This document shows, piece by piece, positions 25,872-33,772 of a DNA stretch of 64,000 nucleotides. Within the stretch, counting starts at the first letter, position 1. Every line of letters starts with the position of its first letter. Position numbers and translations under genes: made by a program. The stretch is from Desulfobacca sp. (GTDB lineage Bacteria > Desulfobacterota > Desulfobaccia > Desulfobaccales > Desulfobaccaceae): NCBI GenBank assembly GCA_020725545.1, contig DYEV01000027.1:62001-126000 (forward strand), written 5' to 3'. A model generated the notes under the pieces. It had not been told where the DNA came from, searched no databases, and saw only the letters and a program-made list of their open reading frames with translations.

Positions 25872-26492
25872 GTGTTGCAGCCTCAAGGGAAAGCCGTTGA
25901 TATTATCACCTTCGACTTGGGCAATGTCTTAGTCCGGGTCGACCACCTGGAATTCTGCCGCCGCTTGGCGGCCCTGGCCGGGACCAGCCCCGAGGCGGTC
26001 TTTGCCGCAGTCTTTGCCAGCGAGCTGGAACCGGGGTATGATACCGGGCGCCTCTCCTCCCAAGAGTTTTACGAGGCAGTATTGGCCAAGTTCCGGGTCG
26101 CTTTACCGTTTGCCACCTTCCGGGAGTGGTGGAACAGCATCTTCACCCCCATGCCTGAGATGGTGCCGGTCGTCGAGCATCTGGTTGCCCATTACCCCCT
26201 CTTTCTCCTCTCCAACACCAACGCTTTGCACTTTCAATATATCCAGGAACAATATCCCCTCTTGGAAAGATTTACTCAGTTTATCCTGTCCTATGAGGTG
26301 GGCAGTCGCAAACCGGAGCCGCAGATTTATCGCCACCTCATCTATCAGGCCAAAACGCAGCCGGCCCGGATCCTCTTCATCGACGATAAACTGCCCTTTG
26401 TCGAGGCGGCCCGGGAACAGGGGCTGCAGGCCTGGCAGTTTACCGACAAGGATCGCCTGATGCAACAACTTCAGGAAGCGGGTCTGTGGTAA
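25872..26492 (+). CDS. HAD-superfamily hydrolase (subfamily IA)
   Basis: This 206-residue soluble phosphatase-type protein has nucleophile Asp15 in TFDLGNVLV, where Gly stands at the usual second Asp position, as in the DLGGV group. Motif II is FLLSNTNALHF, the lysine is in GSRKPEPQIY and motif IV is ILFIDDKLPFVEAA. The best start is GTG at 25872 because GGAGGAAGGAAGG lies just upstream. An open frame reaches 25797. The substrate is unknown. A hairpin with a T-run follows the stop. Confidence 0.85.
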   Translation: MLQPQGKAVDIITFDLGNVLVRVDHLEFCRRLAALAGTSPEAVFAAVFASELEPGYDTGRLSSQEFYEAVLAKFRVALPFATFREWWNSIFTPMPEMVPVVEHLVAHYPLFLLSNTNALHFQYIQEQYPLLERFTQFILSYEVGSRKPEPQIYRHLIYQAKTQPARILFIDDKLPFVEAAREQGLQAWQFTDKDRLMQQLQEAGLW

Positions 26493-26517
26493 CTGGTGGG
26501 CAAGGGGTAAGGTCAAA

Positions 26518-26564
26518 GGCGCCGAATGCCGGATTGAAGGTCGGCGCTGCCAGTTTTTCTTTTA
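26518..26564 (+). terminator. Terminator built from a GATC-family-like palindrome
   Basis: GGCGCCGA (26518-26525) pairs with TCGGCGCTGCC (26541-26551), followed by AGTTTTTCTTTT. It closes the HAD gene and also resembles the dispersed repeat family. Confidence 0.6.
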
Positions 26565-26606
26565 ACCTCCCAGATGCCCGGATGGCCACTAACTGACCAC
26601 TGCCCC

Positions 26607-27980
26607 CTAATACGCCACCCCCATGGCCTTTTCCAGCTGGGCTTCGGCCACCTTCAGATCGTAGACGGCGCGGATATAGGTCAGCTCGGCATTGAAATAC
26701 TTCACCTGGGCGTCGGTGACTTCAATGATGGAGCCGACTCCGGCGTTGTAGCGGCCCCGGGCCAGATCCCAGTTTTCCCTGGCTGCCTCCTGCCCCTTGG
26801 CCGCGGCCCGGATCCGTTCGGCCGCGGCCCGGATGTTGAGATAACTCTGTTCCACCTGTTTGTTAATGTCCTGGCGCAAGACCTCGGCGTTGGCTTCGGT
26901 GGCCCGGAGATTTTCCTTGGCCTGCTGGACGCTGTAGCGGGTGGCCAGCCCCTCGAAGAGGGGGACCGAGGCGTTCAGGGACAGGGACCAGGTGCCCCGC
27001 ATATCGCCATAAGGTTTGCCCTGGGTATTCTGCAACCCTTGAGCATAAAGGGTCGGGTAGTAGCCGGCCCGGGCCGCACGGATGGCCTGTTTATCGGCCT
27101 CCTGTTGATAGCGGTTGCGGGCCAGGTCCGGACGATCGCTCAGGGCCTTTTCTTTGGCTTCATTCAGATTGATGGCTTTGGGACGGGTCTCTACCTGATA
27201 GCTGAGGCCGGCGTAGGGCCAGGATTTCAGTCCCAAGGCGGTCATAAGGGAGACCTGGGCAATCTGCAGGTTGTTGCGGGCGGTGATCAGGTCGGCCTGG
27301 GCCGTATAGAGGTTGGCCTCGGCGGTAGTGACATCGATGCGAGCCCGCACCCCCACCTCATAAAACCCCTTGGCCTGCCGCACCAGGTCTTCGTTCAACC
27401 GGAGATTTTCTTCACTCACCCTGACGGCCCGTTCCGCGGCCAAATATCCATAAAAGGCAGTCTTGGCGTCCAGCACCACCTGCTGCCGGATATTTTGCAG
27501 ATCCATCTTGGCGGCTTCGAAGAGGGCCTTGGACTGCCCCACTTGCCCCAGAGTCTTGCCGAAGTCATAAAGGAGTTGATTGCCCTGAAACTGGTGGACG
27601 GTAAAATCGTTGATCTGGCCGCGCGTGCCGGCAAACTGGCCGAATCCCGAGGGGACGGCGAGACTGGAGGTGGGCACGGACGTACCATAATAATAGGAAG
27701 AGGTATGGGTCACCTTGGGCAGGAGGTTGGCCCGGCTGACGCCAATTTGGGCCCGGGCTGCCTGAGACCGGGATTTGAACTCCTGGATGGCCGGATGGTT
27801 GGCCAGAGCCGTGGCCATGGCCTCCTCCAGGGTCAACTTTTGCCCCGCCCCTTGACCCTGCCCCCGAGCAGGGCAGGGGGGCCACCCGAAAATCAGGAGT
27901 GCCAGCACCAAGACGCAACCCCAAATATATAGCCCGAGCCTGTGAGTTCGGGATGCCTGATTTATGCAGTTATTCAACAT
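26607..27980 (-). CDS. tolC: TolC-family outer-membrane channel
   Basis: This 457-residue outer-membrane efflux protein probably forms the exit duct for the divergent MacA/MacB system. A signal-like segment (residues about 17-40) precedes LTLEEAMATALANHPAIQ, the family start. Two repeats of long helices follow, with LLPKVTHTSSYYYG and RAGYYPTLYAQGLQN marking the strand/loop repeats. The ATG at 27980 has AGAAGGCC upstream, while the frame is open 12 codons further. It is transcribed away from the MacA gene across a 376-base gap. Confidence 0.92.
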   Translation of the reverse strand: MLNNCINQASRTHRLGLYIWGCVLVLALLIFGWPPCPARGQGQGAGQKLTLEEAMATALANHPAIQEFKSRSQAARAQIGVSRANLLPKVTHTSSYYYGTSVPTSSLAVPSGFGQFAGTRGQINDFTVHQFQGNQLLYDFGKTLGQVGQSKALFEAAKMDLQNIRQQVVLDAKTAFYGYLAAERAVRVSEENLRLNEDLVRQAKGFYEVGVRARIDVTTAEANLYTAQADLITARNNLQIAQVSLMTALGLKSWPYAGLSYQVETRPKAINLNEAKEKALSDRPDLARNRYQQEADKQAIRAARAGYYPTLYAQGLQNTQGKPYGDMRGTWSLSLNASVPLFEGLATRYSVQQAKENLRATEANAEVLRQDINKQVEQSYLNIRAAAERIRAAAKGQEAARENWDLARGRYNAGVGSIIEVTDAQVKYFNAELTYIRAVYDLKVAEAQLEKAMGVAY

Positions 27981-28356
27981 GGCCTTCTCTTCGGGTTGAC
28001 CAAGGGAAGTTATCACCTAGCTTAGACATCATCCCCGAGTAGTAGCAGCAGTGGGCAACGACCGTCCGGTTTGTGCCTGTGCTCGACCGGGACAACAGAA
28101 ATCGCGCACGCGCGTCTCCAAACAATGTTCTTTAGTCTTACCCAATCATTTTCTTTTGACAAGCAAAAACCCGGCTGGTACGATAAACAATTAAGTTTTC
28201 CCGCCGCCGTGCTGTCAAGAAATCCAGACCTTTTGTCGATATCGTTATCAGCGGACTCGCCCGCGTCGTGGCCGCGGGCGGCGACGCCGGTCCCGGCAGA
28301 AATATTTATCGGCCGAATCACAGGCCGCCATCAGGTAGAAGGGTTATCAGAAGAGG
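27981..28356. other. Divergent regulatory region of the export locus
   Basis: About 375 bases between tolC and macA. The macA-side promoter lies at 28156-28184, leaving a leader of about 165 bases. No clear promoter for tolC was recognised. Confidence 0.55.
28156..28184 (+). promoter_or_regulatory. Sigma70 promoter of the macA operon
   Basis: TTGACA (28156-28161), perfect, and TACGAT (28179-28184), four to five of six, are separated by exactly 17 bases. They are followed by AAACAATTAAG. It is one of the strongest promoter matches in the window. Confidence 0.7.
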
Positions 28357-29532
28357 ATGGTGCACATTAGGATCGCATTGCCCCACAGGCTGAGGCTGCT
28401 GCTTCTCGGCCTGCTCAGCGCCTTGTTGAGTTTAGGCTGTCAATCGGGGAACTCCCGGCTGGAGTATGTGACCCAAGAGGCGGCCATCCGCACCCTGGAA
28501 CAGAAGGTTGTGGCCAACGGCACAGTCAATCCTTTGGAAACGGTCCAGGTGGGCGCTCAGGTCTCAGGATTGATTCAAGAAATTCTGGTGGATTTTAATT
28601 CCCCGGTCCGGCGGGGGCAGGTCATTGCCCGCATCGACCCCACCATCTACGCCGCCAAGGTGGAGCAGGCCAGATCAGCCCTGACTTCGGCCCAGGCCGA
28701 AATGGAGAAGACCAAAATCAACCTGGAACTGGCTCGGACGCAACTCCGGCGCTACGAGACCCTGGCCGGCCAGAACCTGATCCCCCTAATGGAGTTGGAC
28801 AACCAACGGGCTCTGGCGGAAGCCGCTTGGGCCGATTTTCAGGCGGCCCAAGCCCGGTTGGCCCAGGTCAAAGCCCAGTATGCTGAAGCGGCTGCCAATC
28901 TGCGTTATACGACGATCTCTTCGCCGGTGGACGGCATTATCATTTCCCGCAATGTGGAGGTAGGCCGCACCGTGGTTGCGGCTTTGCAAACCCCGACCCT
29001 TTTTACCATTGCCCAGGACTTGACCCAGATGCAGGTGGCCGCCGAAGTGGATGGCAGTGAGATGGGCAATGTCAAGGTGGGCCAGCCGGTGACGTTTACC
29101 GTGGACGCCTACCGGGACAAGGTCTTTGCGGGGCAGGTTGATCAGGTGCGTCTGGCCCCCAATGTCACCCAGAATGTGGTGACCTATACTATCCTGATCC
29201 GGACCGCCAATCCCGAACTCCTCCTGAAACCGGGGATGATCGCCACGGTTACCGTTCTAGCTGCCAGCCGCGGCAATGTCCTGGCCGTGCCTAATGCAGC
29301 CTTACGGTTCCAGCCGCACGGGAATAAGATAGAAGCCGCGGCCGACTCGCCCTCGGTCTGGCGGCTGTCGGCCAACGGCAGGCCCCAACAGGTCCCGGTG
29401 ACCGTCGGCATCAGCGACGGCCTCTGGACGGAGATCAAAGCCGGAGCCCTGCAGGCAGGTGAGCCGGTGATCGTCGAACAGAAGGGCAACGCCGGTGGCG
29501 ACGGCCTCGGTTTGCGGCGCCTATTCTATTGA
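28357..29532 (+). CDS. macA: MacA-type periplasmic adaptor of an ABC exporter
   Basis: This 391-residue membrane-fusion protein links an inner-membrane ABC exporter with TolC. A signal segment ends in LSLGC at Cys28, an imperfect lipobox, so it may be lipidated. Then come a barrel-sandwich half (VQVGAQVSGLIQEILVDFNS), a coiled coil (about residues 95-185), the second lipoyl half (TTISSPVDGIIISRNVEVG) and the beta-barrel. A short GGAAG-type ribosome site precedes the ATG. It is seven bases upstream of the ATPase gene, forming one operon to 33039. Confidence 0.9.
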   Translation: MVHIRIALPHRLRLLLLGLLSALLSLGCQSGNSRLEYVTQEAAIRTLEQKVVANGTVNPLETVQVGAQVSGLIQEILVDFNSPVRRGQVIARIDPTIYAAKVEQARSALTSAQAEMEKTKINLELARTQLRRYETLAGQNLIPLMELDNQRALAEAAWADFQAAQARLAQVKAQYAEAAANLRYTTISSPVDGIIISRNVEVGRTVVAALQTPTLFTIAQDLTQMQVAAEVDGSEMGNVKVGQPVTFTVDAYRDKVFAGQVDQVRLAPNVTQNVVTYTILIRTANPELLLKPGMIATVTVLAASRGNVLAVPNAALRFQPHGNKIEAAADSPSVWRLSANGRPQQVPVTVGISDGLWTEIKAGALQAGEPVIVEQKGNAGGDGLGLRRLFY

Positions 29533-29539
29533 TTTGACC

Positions 29540-30235
29540 ATGTTGCTTTCCCTGCGCAATATTCACAAAACCTATCGGTTGGATTCCGTGCAGGTGCCGG
29601 CCTTGCGAGGGATTTCCTTGCAGGTGGCGGCCGGAGAATTCGTTGCCATTATGGGACCCTCCGGCTCCGGCAAATCCACGCTTCTTCATATCTTGGGCTG
29701 TCTGGATCAACCCACTCACGGGGAGTATTATCTGGATGGGGAGCTGGTCTCCCATCTGTCCCCGAAGCGACTGGCCCTCCTTCGTAATACCAAGATCGGT
29801 ATCGTCTTCCAGTCTTTTTTCATGCTGCCCCGTCTGACCGCCCTGGATAATGTGGCCCTGCCATTGATGTACAGCCCGGGGCGGGGCAACGGTGAACGGG
29901 AGTTGGCCTTGGCGGCCCTGGCCAAGGTTTATCTGGCCGATCGGGCTCACCATTTGCCCCGGCAATTATCGGGCGGCCAGCAGCAGCGGGTGTCCTTGGC
30001 CCGGGCCCTGGTAAATCAACCGGAACTCTTATTGGCCGACGAACCGACGGGCAACCTGGATCGGCAGACCGGCTTTCAGATCATGGCGTTGCTCCAGGAA
30101 TTGCATCGCCACCAGGGATTGAGCATCATTTTGGTGACCCACGATCCGGAGATGGCTGCCTTTGCCGGGCGACAGCTTATTCTGCGGGACGGTCTCATTA
30201 TTTCGGACACGGAGAACCATGCCTCGGCCGGATAA
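29540..30235 (+). CDS. MacB-type ABC exporter, ATPase subunit
   Basis: This 231-residue ATPase has Walker A GPSGSGKST, Q-loop VFQSF, signature LSGGQQQRVSLARAL, Walker B LLLADEPTGNLD and switch His in LVTHDP. In MacB the ATPase and permease are usually one chain, but here they are separate genes. The ATG at 29540 begins the conserved N-terminus (LLSLRNIHKTYRL). The frame extends 15 codons into the macA end. The next gene overlaps its end by 17 bases. Confidence 0.92.
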   Translation: MLLSLRNIHKTYRLDSVQVPALRGISLQVAAGEFVAIMGPSGSGKSTLLHILGCLDQPTHGEYYLDGELVSHLSPKRLALLRNTKIGIVFQSFFMLPRLTALDNVALPLMYSPGRGNGERELALAALAKVYLADRAHHLPRQLSGGQQQRVSLARALVNQPELLLADEPTGNLDRQTGFQIMALLQELHRHQGLSIILVTHDPEMAAFAGRQLILRDGLIISDTENHASAG

Positions 30236-31124
30236 CAAAACAGCAATTCTGGGCCTGCCCTGGAGATGCGGCCCCCAGCAGATCACCGCTGCTTGGCTGG
30301 CAGCGGGAAGCCGCCTGACTGCCAGCAGACTTTTTCACCTGGCCGAAATTATTGCGGTTTCGGCCATTTTCTTCTGGATGGCCTGGATCGCCACCCCCAT
30401 GCTGGTGACCGGCGGACCACGATTGTTCCCGTTGGGCCTGACGCTCCTGACAATAATCTATGTGGCCTACGTCTCTCCTGTCCTCATCCATCGGGAGACC
30501 CTGACGAGCCGGGGAATCGGTCCGGCCGCTGATCTCTTTATCAGGAAGGATAATCTGGCCGAAGCCGGCCGTATTTTTGGGGCCGGCACCCTTGGCGGCA
30601 TCGTTTTGATCCTCTCAGGTGGGTATCTGCTGGGATACGGTCCCTGGTTCGATTTCAGCAGCCAGACCTTTTTCTTAAGATTTTTTCTTTACTTCCCCTC
30701 GGCCTTTTTCCAGGACGGCCTCTTCTTCAGCTTTTTTCTGCGACGCTGGCAGGCCGTCTGCCAGCCGGCCGAAGCCGGGGCCGTGTCCTGGCCGCGGTCA
30801 GGTGTGGTTGGCAAACTCCGGGCCACCGACCCCGGATGGCTGGCCATTGTGGCCAACACCCTGGTGTTTTCGCTGTACCATCTCCCCAACCGACCGGTGA
30901 TGGGGCTGGCCCTGATCCTGGGAATTGTTTGGGGCAGAATTTTCAGCCGGAGACCGAACGTGCTGGCCGCCGCCCTGGGCCATGCCGTTTTGGGAACCGT
31001 GCTCCATCTCTGTTGCAAGGTGAGTACGAAAGTAGGCTCAGCCTATGCCTCAGGTCACAAAGGTTTCTACGCGGTTCTCTGCCCTTTTTTGGAGTCATTA
31101 ATTTCCGGGAGGTTCCAGTGGTAG
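30219..31124 (+). CDS. CPBP-family membrane protein with altered active site
   Basis: This 301-residue membrane protein with about seven predicted helices resembles the CPBP (CAAX protease/bacteriocin-processing) family. In active members, motif 1 is EExxFRxxL. Here the matching region reads SAFFQDGLFFSFFLRRW, with Gln165-Asp166 instead of Glu-Glu. Later motifs FSLYHLPN and GHAVLGT keep the two histidines. Protease activity is therefore doubtful. It starts at 30219 with GGAGAACC upstream, overlaps the ATPase gene by 17 bases and the following gene by seven (GTGGTAG). Confidence 0.65.
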   Translation: MPRPDNKTAILGLPWRCGPQQITAAWLAAGSRLTASRLFHLAEIIAVSAIFFWMAWIATPMLVTGGPRLFPLGLTLLTIIYVAYVSPVLIHRETLTSRGIGPAADLFIRKDNLAEAGRIFGAGTLGGIVLILSGGYLLGYGPWFDFSSQTFFLRFFLYFPSAFFQDGLFFSFFLRRWQAVCQPAEAGAVSWPRSGVVGKLRATDPGWLAIVANTLVFSLYHLPNRPVMGLALILGIVWGRIFSRRPNVLAAALGHAVLGTVLHLCCKVSTKVGSAYASGHKGFYAVLCPFLESLISGRFQW

Positions 31125-31816
31125 CCAACAGGTTGGACAGTGACAATTGGTCTTGGCAACGGTATAAATGGCAGGCGCAACAGGCGTCTGCCCTGATCGC
31201 CGCCACCCCGTTGGTGTCGAAAAAGGATTTTTATCTGCATACGCAACCCTGCGATATCATCCTGACGACAACCCCCAGAAAATCTCAAGATCATTGGCTC
31301 CGGCGCCTGTGGGTCAAAGTTTCCGGTCTGGCCCAGGCTTGTCATTACTGTTCAGCCAAAATCTATCTGGACCACAATCTGGTGGCAGGCTACGGCTTGC
31401 GCTTGCACTGGGAAAGGTCGCGGTATAGAGGGGTTGATTACCAAAGACTGGTATCCCTTTTGGATGAGGCCCTGCTCCTGCGGGTGCCGGGTTTGACCGA
31501 CGGACAACGGCAACGCATCAGCCGTTTTGTGCAGGAAAATTTTGGTGCCCCCTTTAATCAACGTTGGGTGATACGCAGCTTTCTGCAACGCCGGTTCGGC
31601 AAGAAACTTAATCCAAAAGGCCTGTCCCCGGTGGCATCTCTCGGCCGGAACGGCATACTCCCTCTGTCCTGTTCCACCATCATCGCCTTTCCCTTTTTTC
31701 AGGAAGGGATAGCCTTTGCCGAGTCGCCGACTCTGATTTGGCCCATTGATTTTCTGCTCTCGCCCTTGACCCAAAAGGTCTGCCGGTTGGGTGGCAGCGA
31801 GGCGACGCGCCTATGA
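31118..31816 (+). CDS. YiiX-like permuted-papain-fold protein, putative cysteine peptidase
   Basis: This 232-residue protein starts at a GTG with GGGAGG five bases upstream, overlapping the previous stop. It shows the order expected for permuted NlpC/P60 (YiiX/YebB-like) proteins. First comes a strand PCDIILTTTP, then a His in AQACHYCSAKIYLDHN (His76), and much later a Cys in LPLSCSTIIAFPF (Cys185) as candidate nucleophile. It has no signal peptide. The assignment is by motif pattern only. Its position between ABC subunit genes implies a role in processing or modifying the exported substrate. Confidence 0.5.
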   Translation: MVANRLDSDNWSWQRYKWQAQQASALIAATPLVSKKDFYLHTQPCDIILTTTPRKSQDHWLRRLWVKVSGLAQACHYCSAKIYLDHNLVAGYGLRLHWERSRYRGVDYQRLVSLLDEALLLRVPGLTDGQRQRISRFVQENFGAPFNQRWVIRSFLQRRFGKKLNPKGLSPVASLGRNGILPLSCSTIIAFPFFQEGIAFAESPTLIWPIDFLLSPLTQKVCRLGGSEATRL

Positions 31817-33039
31817 GATGGGGCAAATGTCTCCGCAGCATCGCCCTGTCTTTGTGGGTGCATAAACTGCGCAGCGCTCTGACCGTGTTGGGCGTAATCA
31901 TCGGCGTCGGCGCCGTGGTCCTGGTCTGGAGCCTGGGGGCCGGGGCCCGGACGTTGGTGGCCCAACAGATCTCCGGGGCCGGAGCCGGTCTCCTCATGAT
32001 CAACTCCGGGGCCACCAGTAAAGGCGGCTGGCGCATGGGCCTGGGCAGCATGCCATCTCTGACCATCGGGGATGTCCAGGCCATTATGCGAGAGGTGCCG
32101 GAAGTGGAATATGCTGTGCCTTTCTGGGGGGATGTGGCCCAAGTGGTCCTGGGGGCGCACAATTGGTCTACCCTGATCTTGGGCACTACTCCGGAATTCT
32201 TCCAACTCAGGCGGGTGACCATGGTCGCAGGCCGGTTTTTTACTTCGGCCGAAAGCAACCGCGGTGCCAAGGTCTGCGTCCTGGGATTTACTGCGGCCCA
32301 GAATCTGCCAGGGGCCCTGGCGCACGTCGGGCAGACGGTCCGGATCAATAACACGCCGTTCCATCTCCTGGGCGTTATGGCCCCAAAAGGCCGGACCCCG
32401 GATGGCCGGGATCAGGACGATATTGTCCTTGTGCCGCTGCCTACCGCCCAGAAATCGCTCTTCGGCACGGCATTGCCGGGTGTGGTGAAATTTATCTTGG
32501 TATCTGTGGCCAATCCCAGTGAGTTGGCCCAGGCCGAGGATAAAATTGATCGATTGTTGACCCAGCGGCATCGTTTAAAGCCTGGGGCCGAGAAAGATTT
32601 TTCCATCCGCAACCTCACCGAAGTGTTAAAAACCTGGGAGATAACCATCACCACCATGACCTGGCTGTTGTGGGGCGTGGCCATGATCTCCCTTTTGGTG
32701 GGCGGCATCGGCATCATGAATATTATGCTGGTGTCGGTAAAAGAGCGCACCGGCGAAATCGGCCTGCGCCTGGCGGTGGGCGCCTGTCCCCGGGACATCA
32801 TGGTCCAGTTCCTCATCGAAGCGGTGGTCCTGAGCTGCGCCGGGGGACTGGTGGGACTGGTCCTGGGGGCGACCACGGCAAACATTGTAGCCCGATTGCT
32901 GGACTGGCCCATGGTCTTTTCTCTGGCCCCAGCCTTGGCTGCCCTCCTCATTTCGGTAACGGTGGGAGTGGCCTTCGGCTTTTTGCCGGCCCGCCAAGCC
33001 GCCCGCCTGCAGCCCATGGATACCCTCCGGTCCTTTTAA
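31813..33039 (+). CDS. MacB-type ABC exporter, permease subunit
   Basis: This 408-residue permease has one N-terminal helix (VLGVIIGVGAVVLVWSLGAG), a large periplasmic domain (about residues 45-275) and three C-terminal helices. The coupling region is SVKERTGEIGLRLAVGACPRD. It matches the FtsX/MacB fold. It starts in ATGA overlap with the YiiX-like gene. With MacA and TolC it would form a tripartite exporter for a peptide, lipopeptide or glycolipid, and the substrate is not evident. Confidence 0.9.
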   Translation: MRWGKCLRSIALSLWVHKLRSALTVLGVIIGVGAVVLVWSLGAGARTLVAQQISGAGAGLLMINSGATSKGGWRMGLGSMPSLTIGDVQAIMREVPEVEYAVPFWGDVAQVVLGAHNWSTLILGTTPEFFQLRRVTMVAGRFFTSAESNRGAKVCVLGFTAAQNLPGALAHVGQTVRINNTPFHLLGVMAPKGRTPDGRDQDDIVLVPLPTAQKSLFGTALPGVVKFILVSVANPSELAQAEDKIDRLLTQRHRLKPGAEKDFSIRNLTEVLKTWEITITTMTWLLWGVAMISLLVGGIGIMNIMLVSVKERTGEIGLRLAVGACPRDIMVQFLIEAVVLSCAGGLVGLVLGATTANIVARLLDWPMVFSLAPALAALLISVTVGVAFGFLPARQAARLQPMDTLRSF

Positions 33040-33137
33040 ACCGCTTCCGAAACCCCAGAGTCGATGCCTTGTCGCGCTCTCATCAACCAAGCCTCCTTTT
33101 CGAGAAAATTTTCTTAAACAATTTCCCAACAAAACAC

Positions 33138-33167
33138 TTGCCAAACATTTCTCTCCTGAGCTAATGT
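33138..33167 (+). promoter_or_regulatory. Candidate promoter upstream of nrfHA
   Basis: TTGCCA (33138-33143) and TAATGT (33162-33167) are separated by 18 bases. The -35 matches at five of six positions. No FNR-type TTGAT-N4-ATCAA site was found. Confidence 0.35.
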
Positions 33168-33277
33168 AGAAACAAATTCCATAATTTTGGGACCGCTCCT
33201 GCAGGCAGAGATTCCAGGCAGATCAGGCAGGGCGGCAAACAGCTGGGGCCCTGACAGCCGATCAGGAGGAAATGCCG

Positions 33278-33742
33278 ATGGCCTTATCCCGGTTCGCCAG
33301 AATCTCGTTGCACCTTGGGATACTCCTGGCGGTCGCCGCTTTTGTCGGTCTGTTCGTGGCTTTTGGCCCGCCCAAATTGCTGGCCAAGACCTCCACCCCC
33401 GAATTCTGCGCCAGTTGCCACGTCATGAGCAGCCAATACGAAGCCTGGTTTCATGGCGGGGCTCATAAACGCAGCGCCTGTGTGGACTGCCACCTGCCCA
33501 ATGATACCATGGCCCGCCATCTCTTCTGGAAGACTGTGGACGGCGTCCATGACGTTGTCCGATTTCAAACCGGCCAGATCAGCGAAAATCCACGCCTGTC
33601 AGCCCGAGGGGCGGGCGTGGTCCAGGAAAACTGCCTCCGCTGCCACGCCGAGACCATGGCCCGGGTGAGCGTCGACCGGCAATGTTGGAGCTGCCACCGC
33701 CGCCTGTCCCACCGCCTGACCGGTGCCATGGCCACTCAATAA
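33278..33742 (+). CDS. nrfH: Cytochrome c nitrite reductase small subunit NrfH
   Basis: This 154-residue membrane tetraheme cytochrome feeds quinol electrons to NrfA. One N-terminal transmembrane helix (about residues 10-30) is followed by four haem motifs: CASCH (44-48), CVDCH (68-72), CLRCH (119-123) and CWSCH (136-140). AGGAGG at 33264-33269 lies eight bases before the ATG at 33278, better than the ATG at 33272. The gene is followed by nrfA after 30 bases. Confidence 0.93.
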   Translation: MALSRFARISLHLGILLAVAAFVGLFVAFGPPKLLAKTSTPEFCASCHVMSSQYEAWFHGGAHKRSACVDCHLPNDTMARHLFWKTVDGVHDVVRFQTGQISENPRLSARGAGVVQENCLRCHAETMARVSVDRQCWSCHRRLSHRLTGAMATQ

Positions 33743-33772
33743 TCTTCACGTCGCGGTTTGATGAGGGTGCCT

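Noticed and set aside
26574-27932. Plus-strand open frame of 452 codons opposite tolC
   Set aside because: The translated sequence is low-complexity Gly/Leu with no motif; the TolC assignment is strong.
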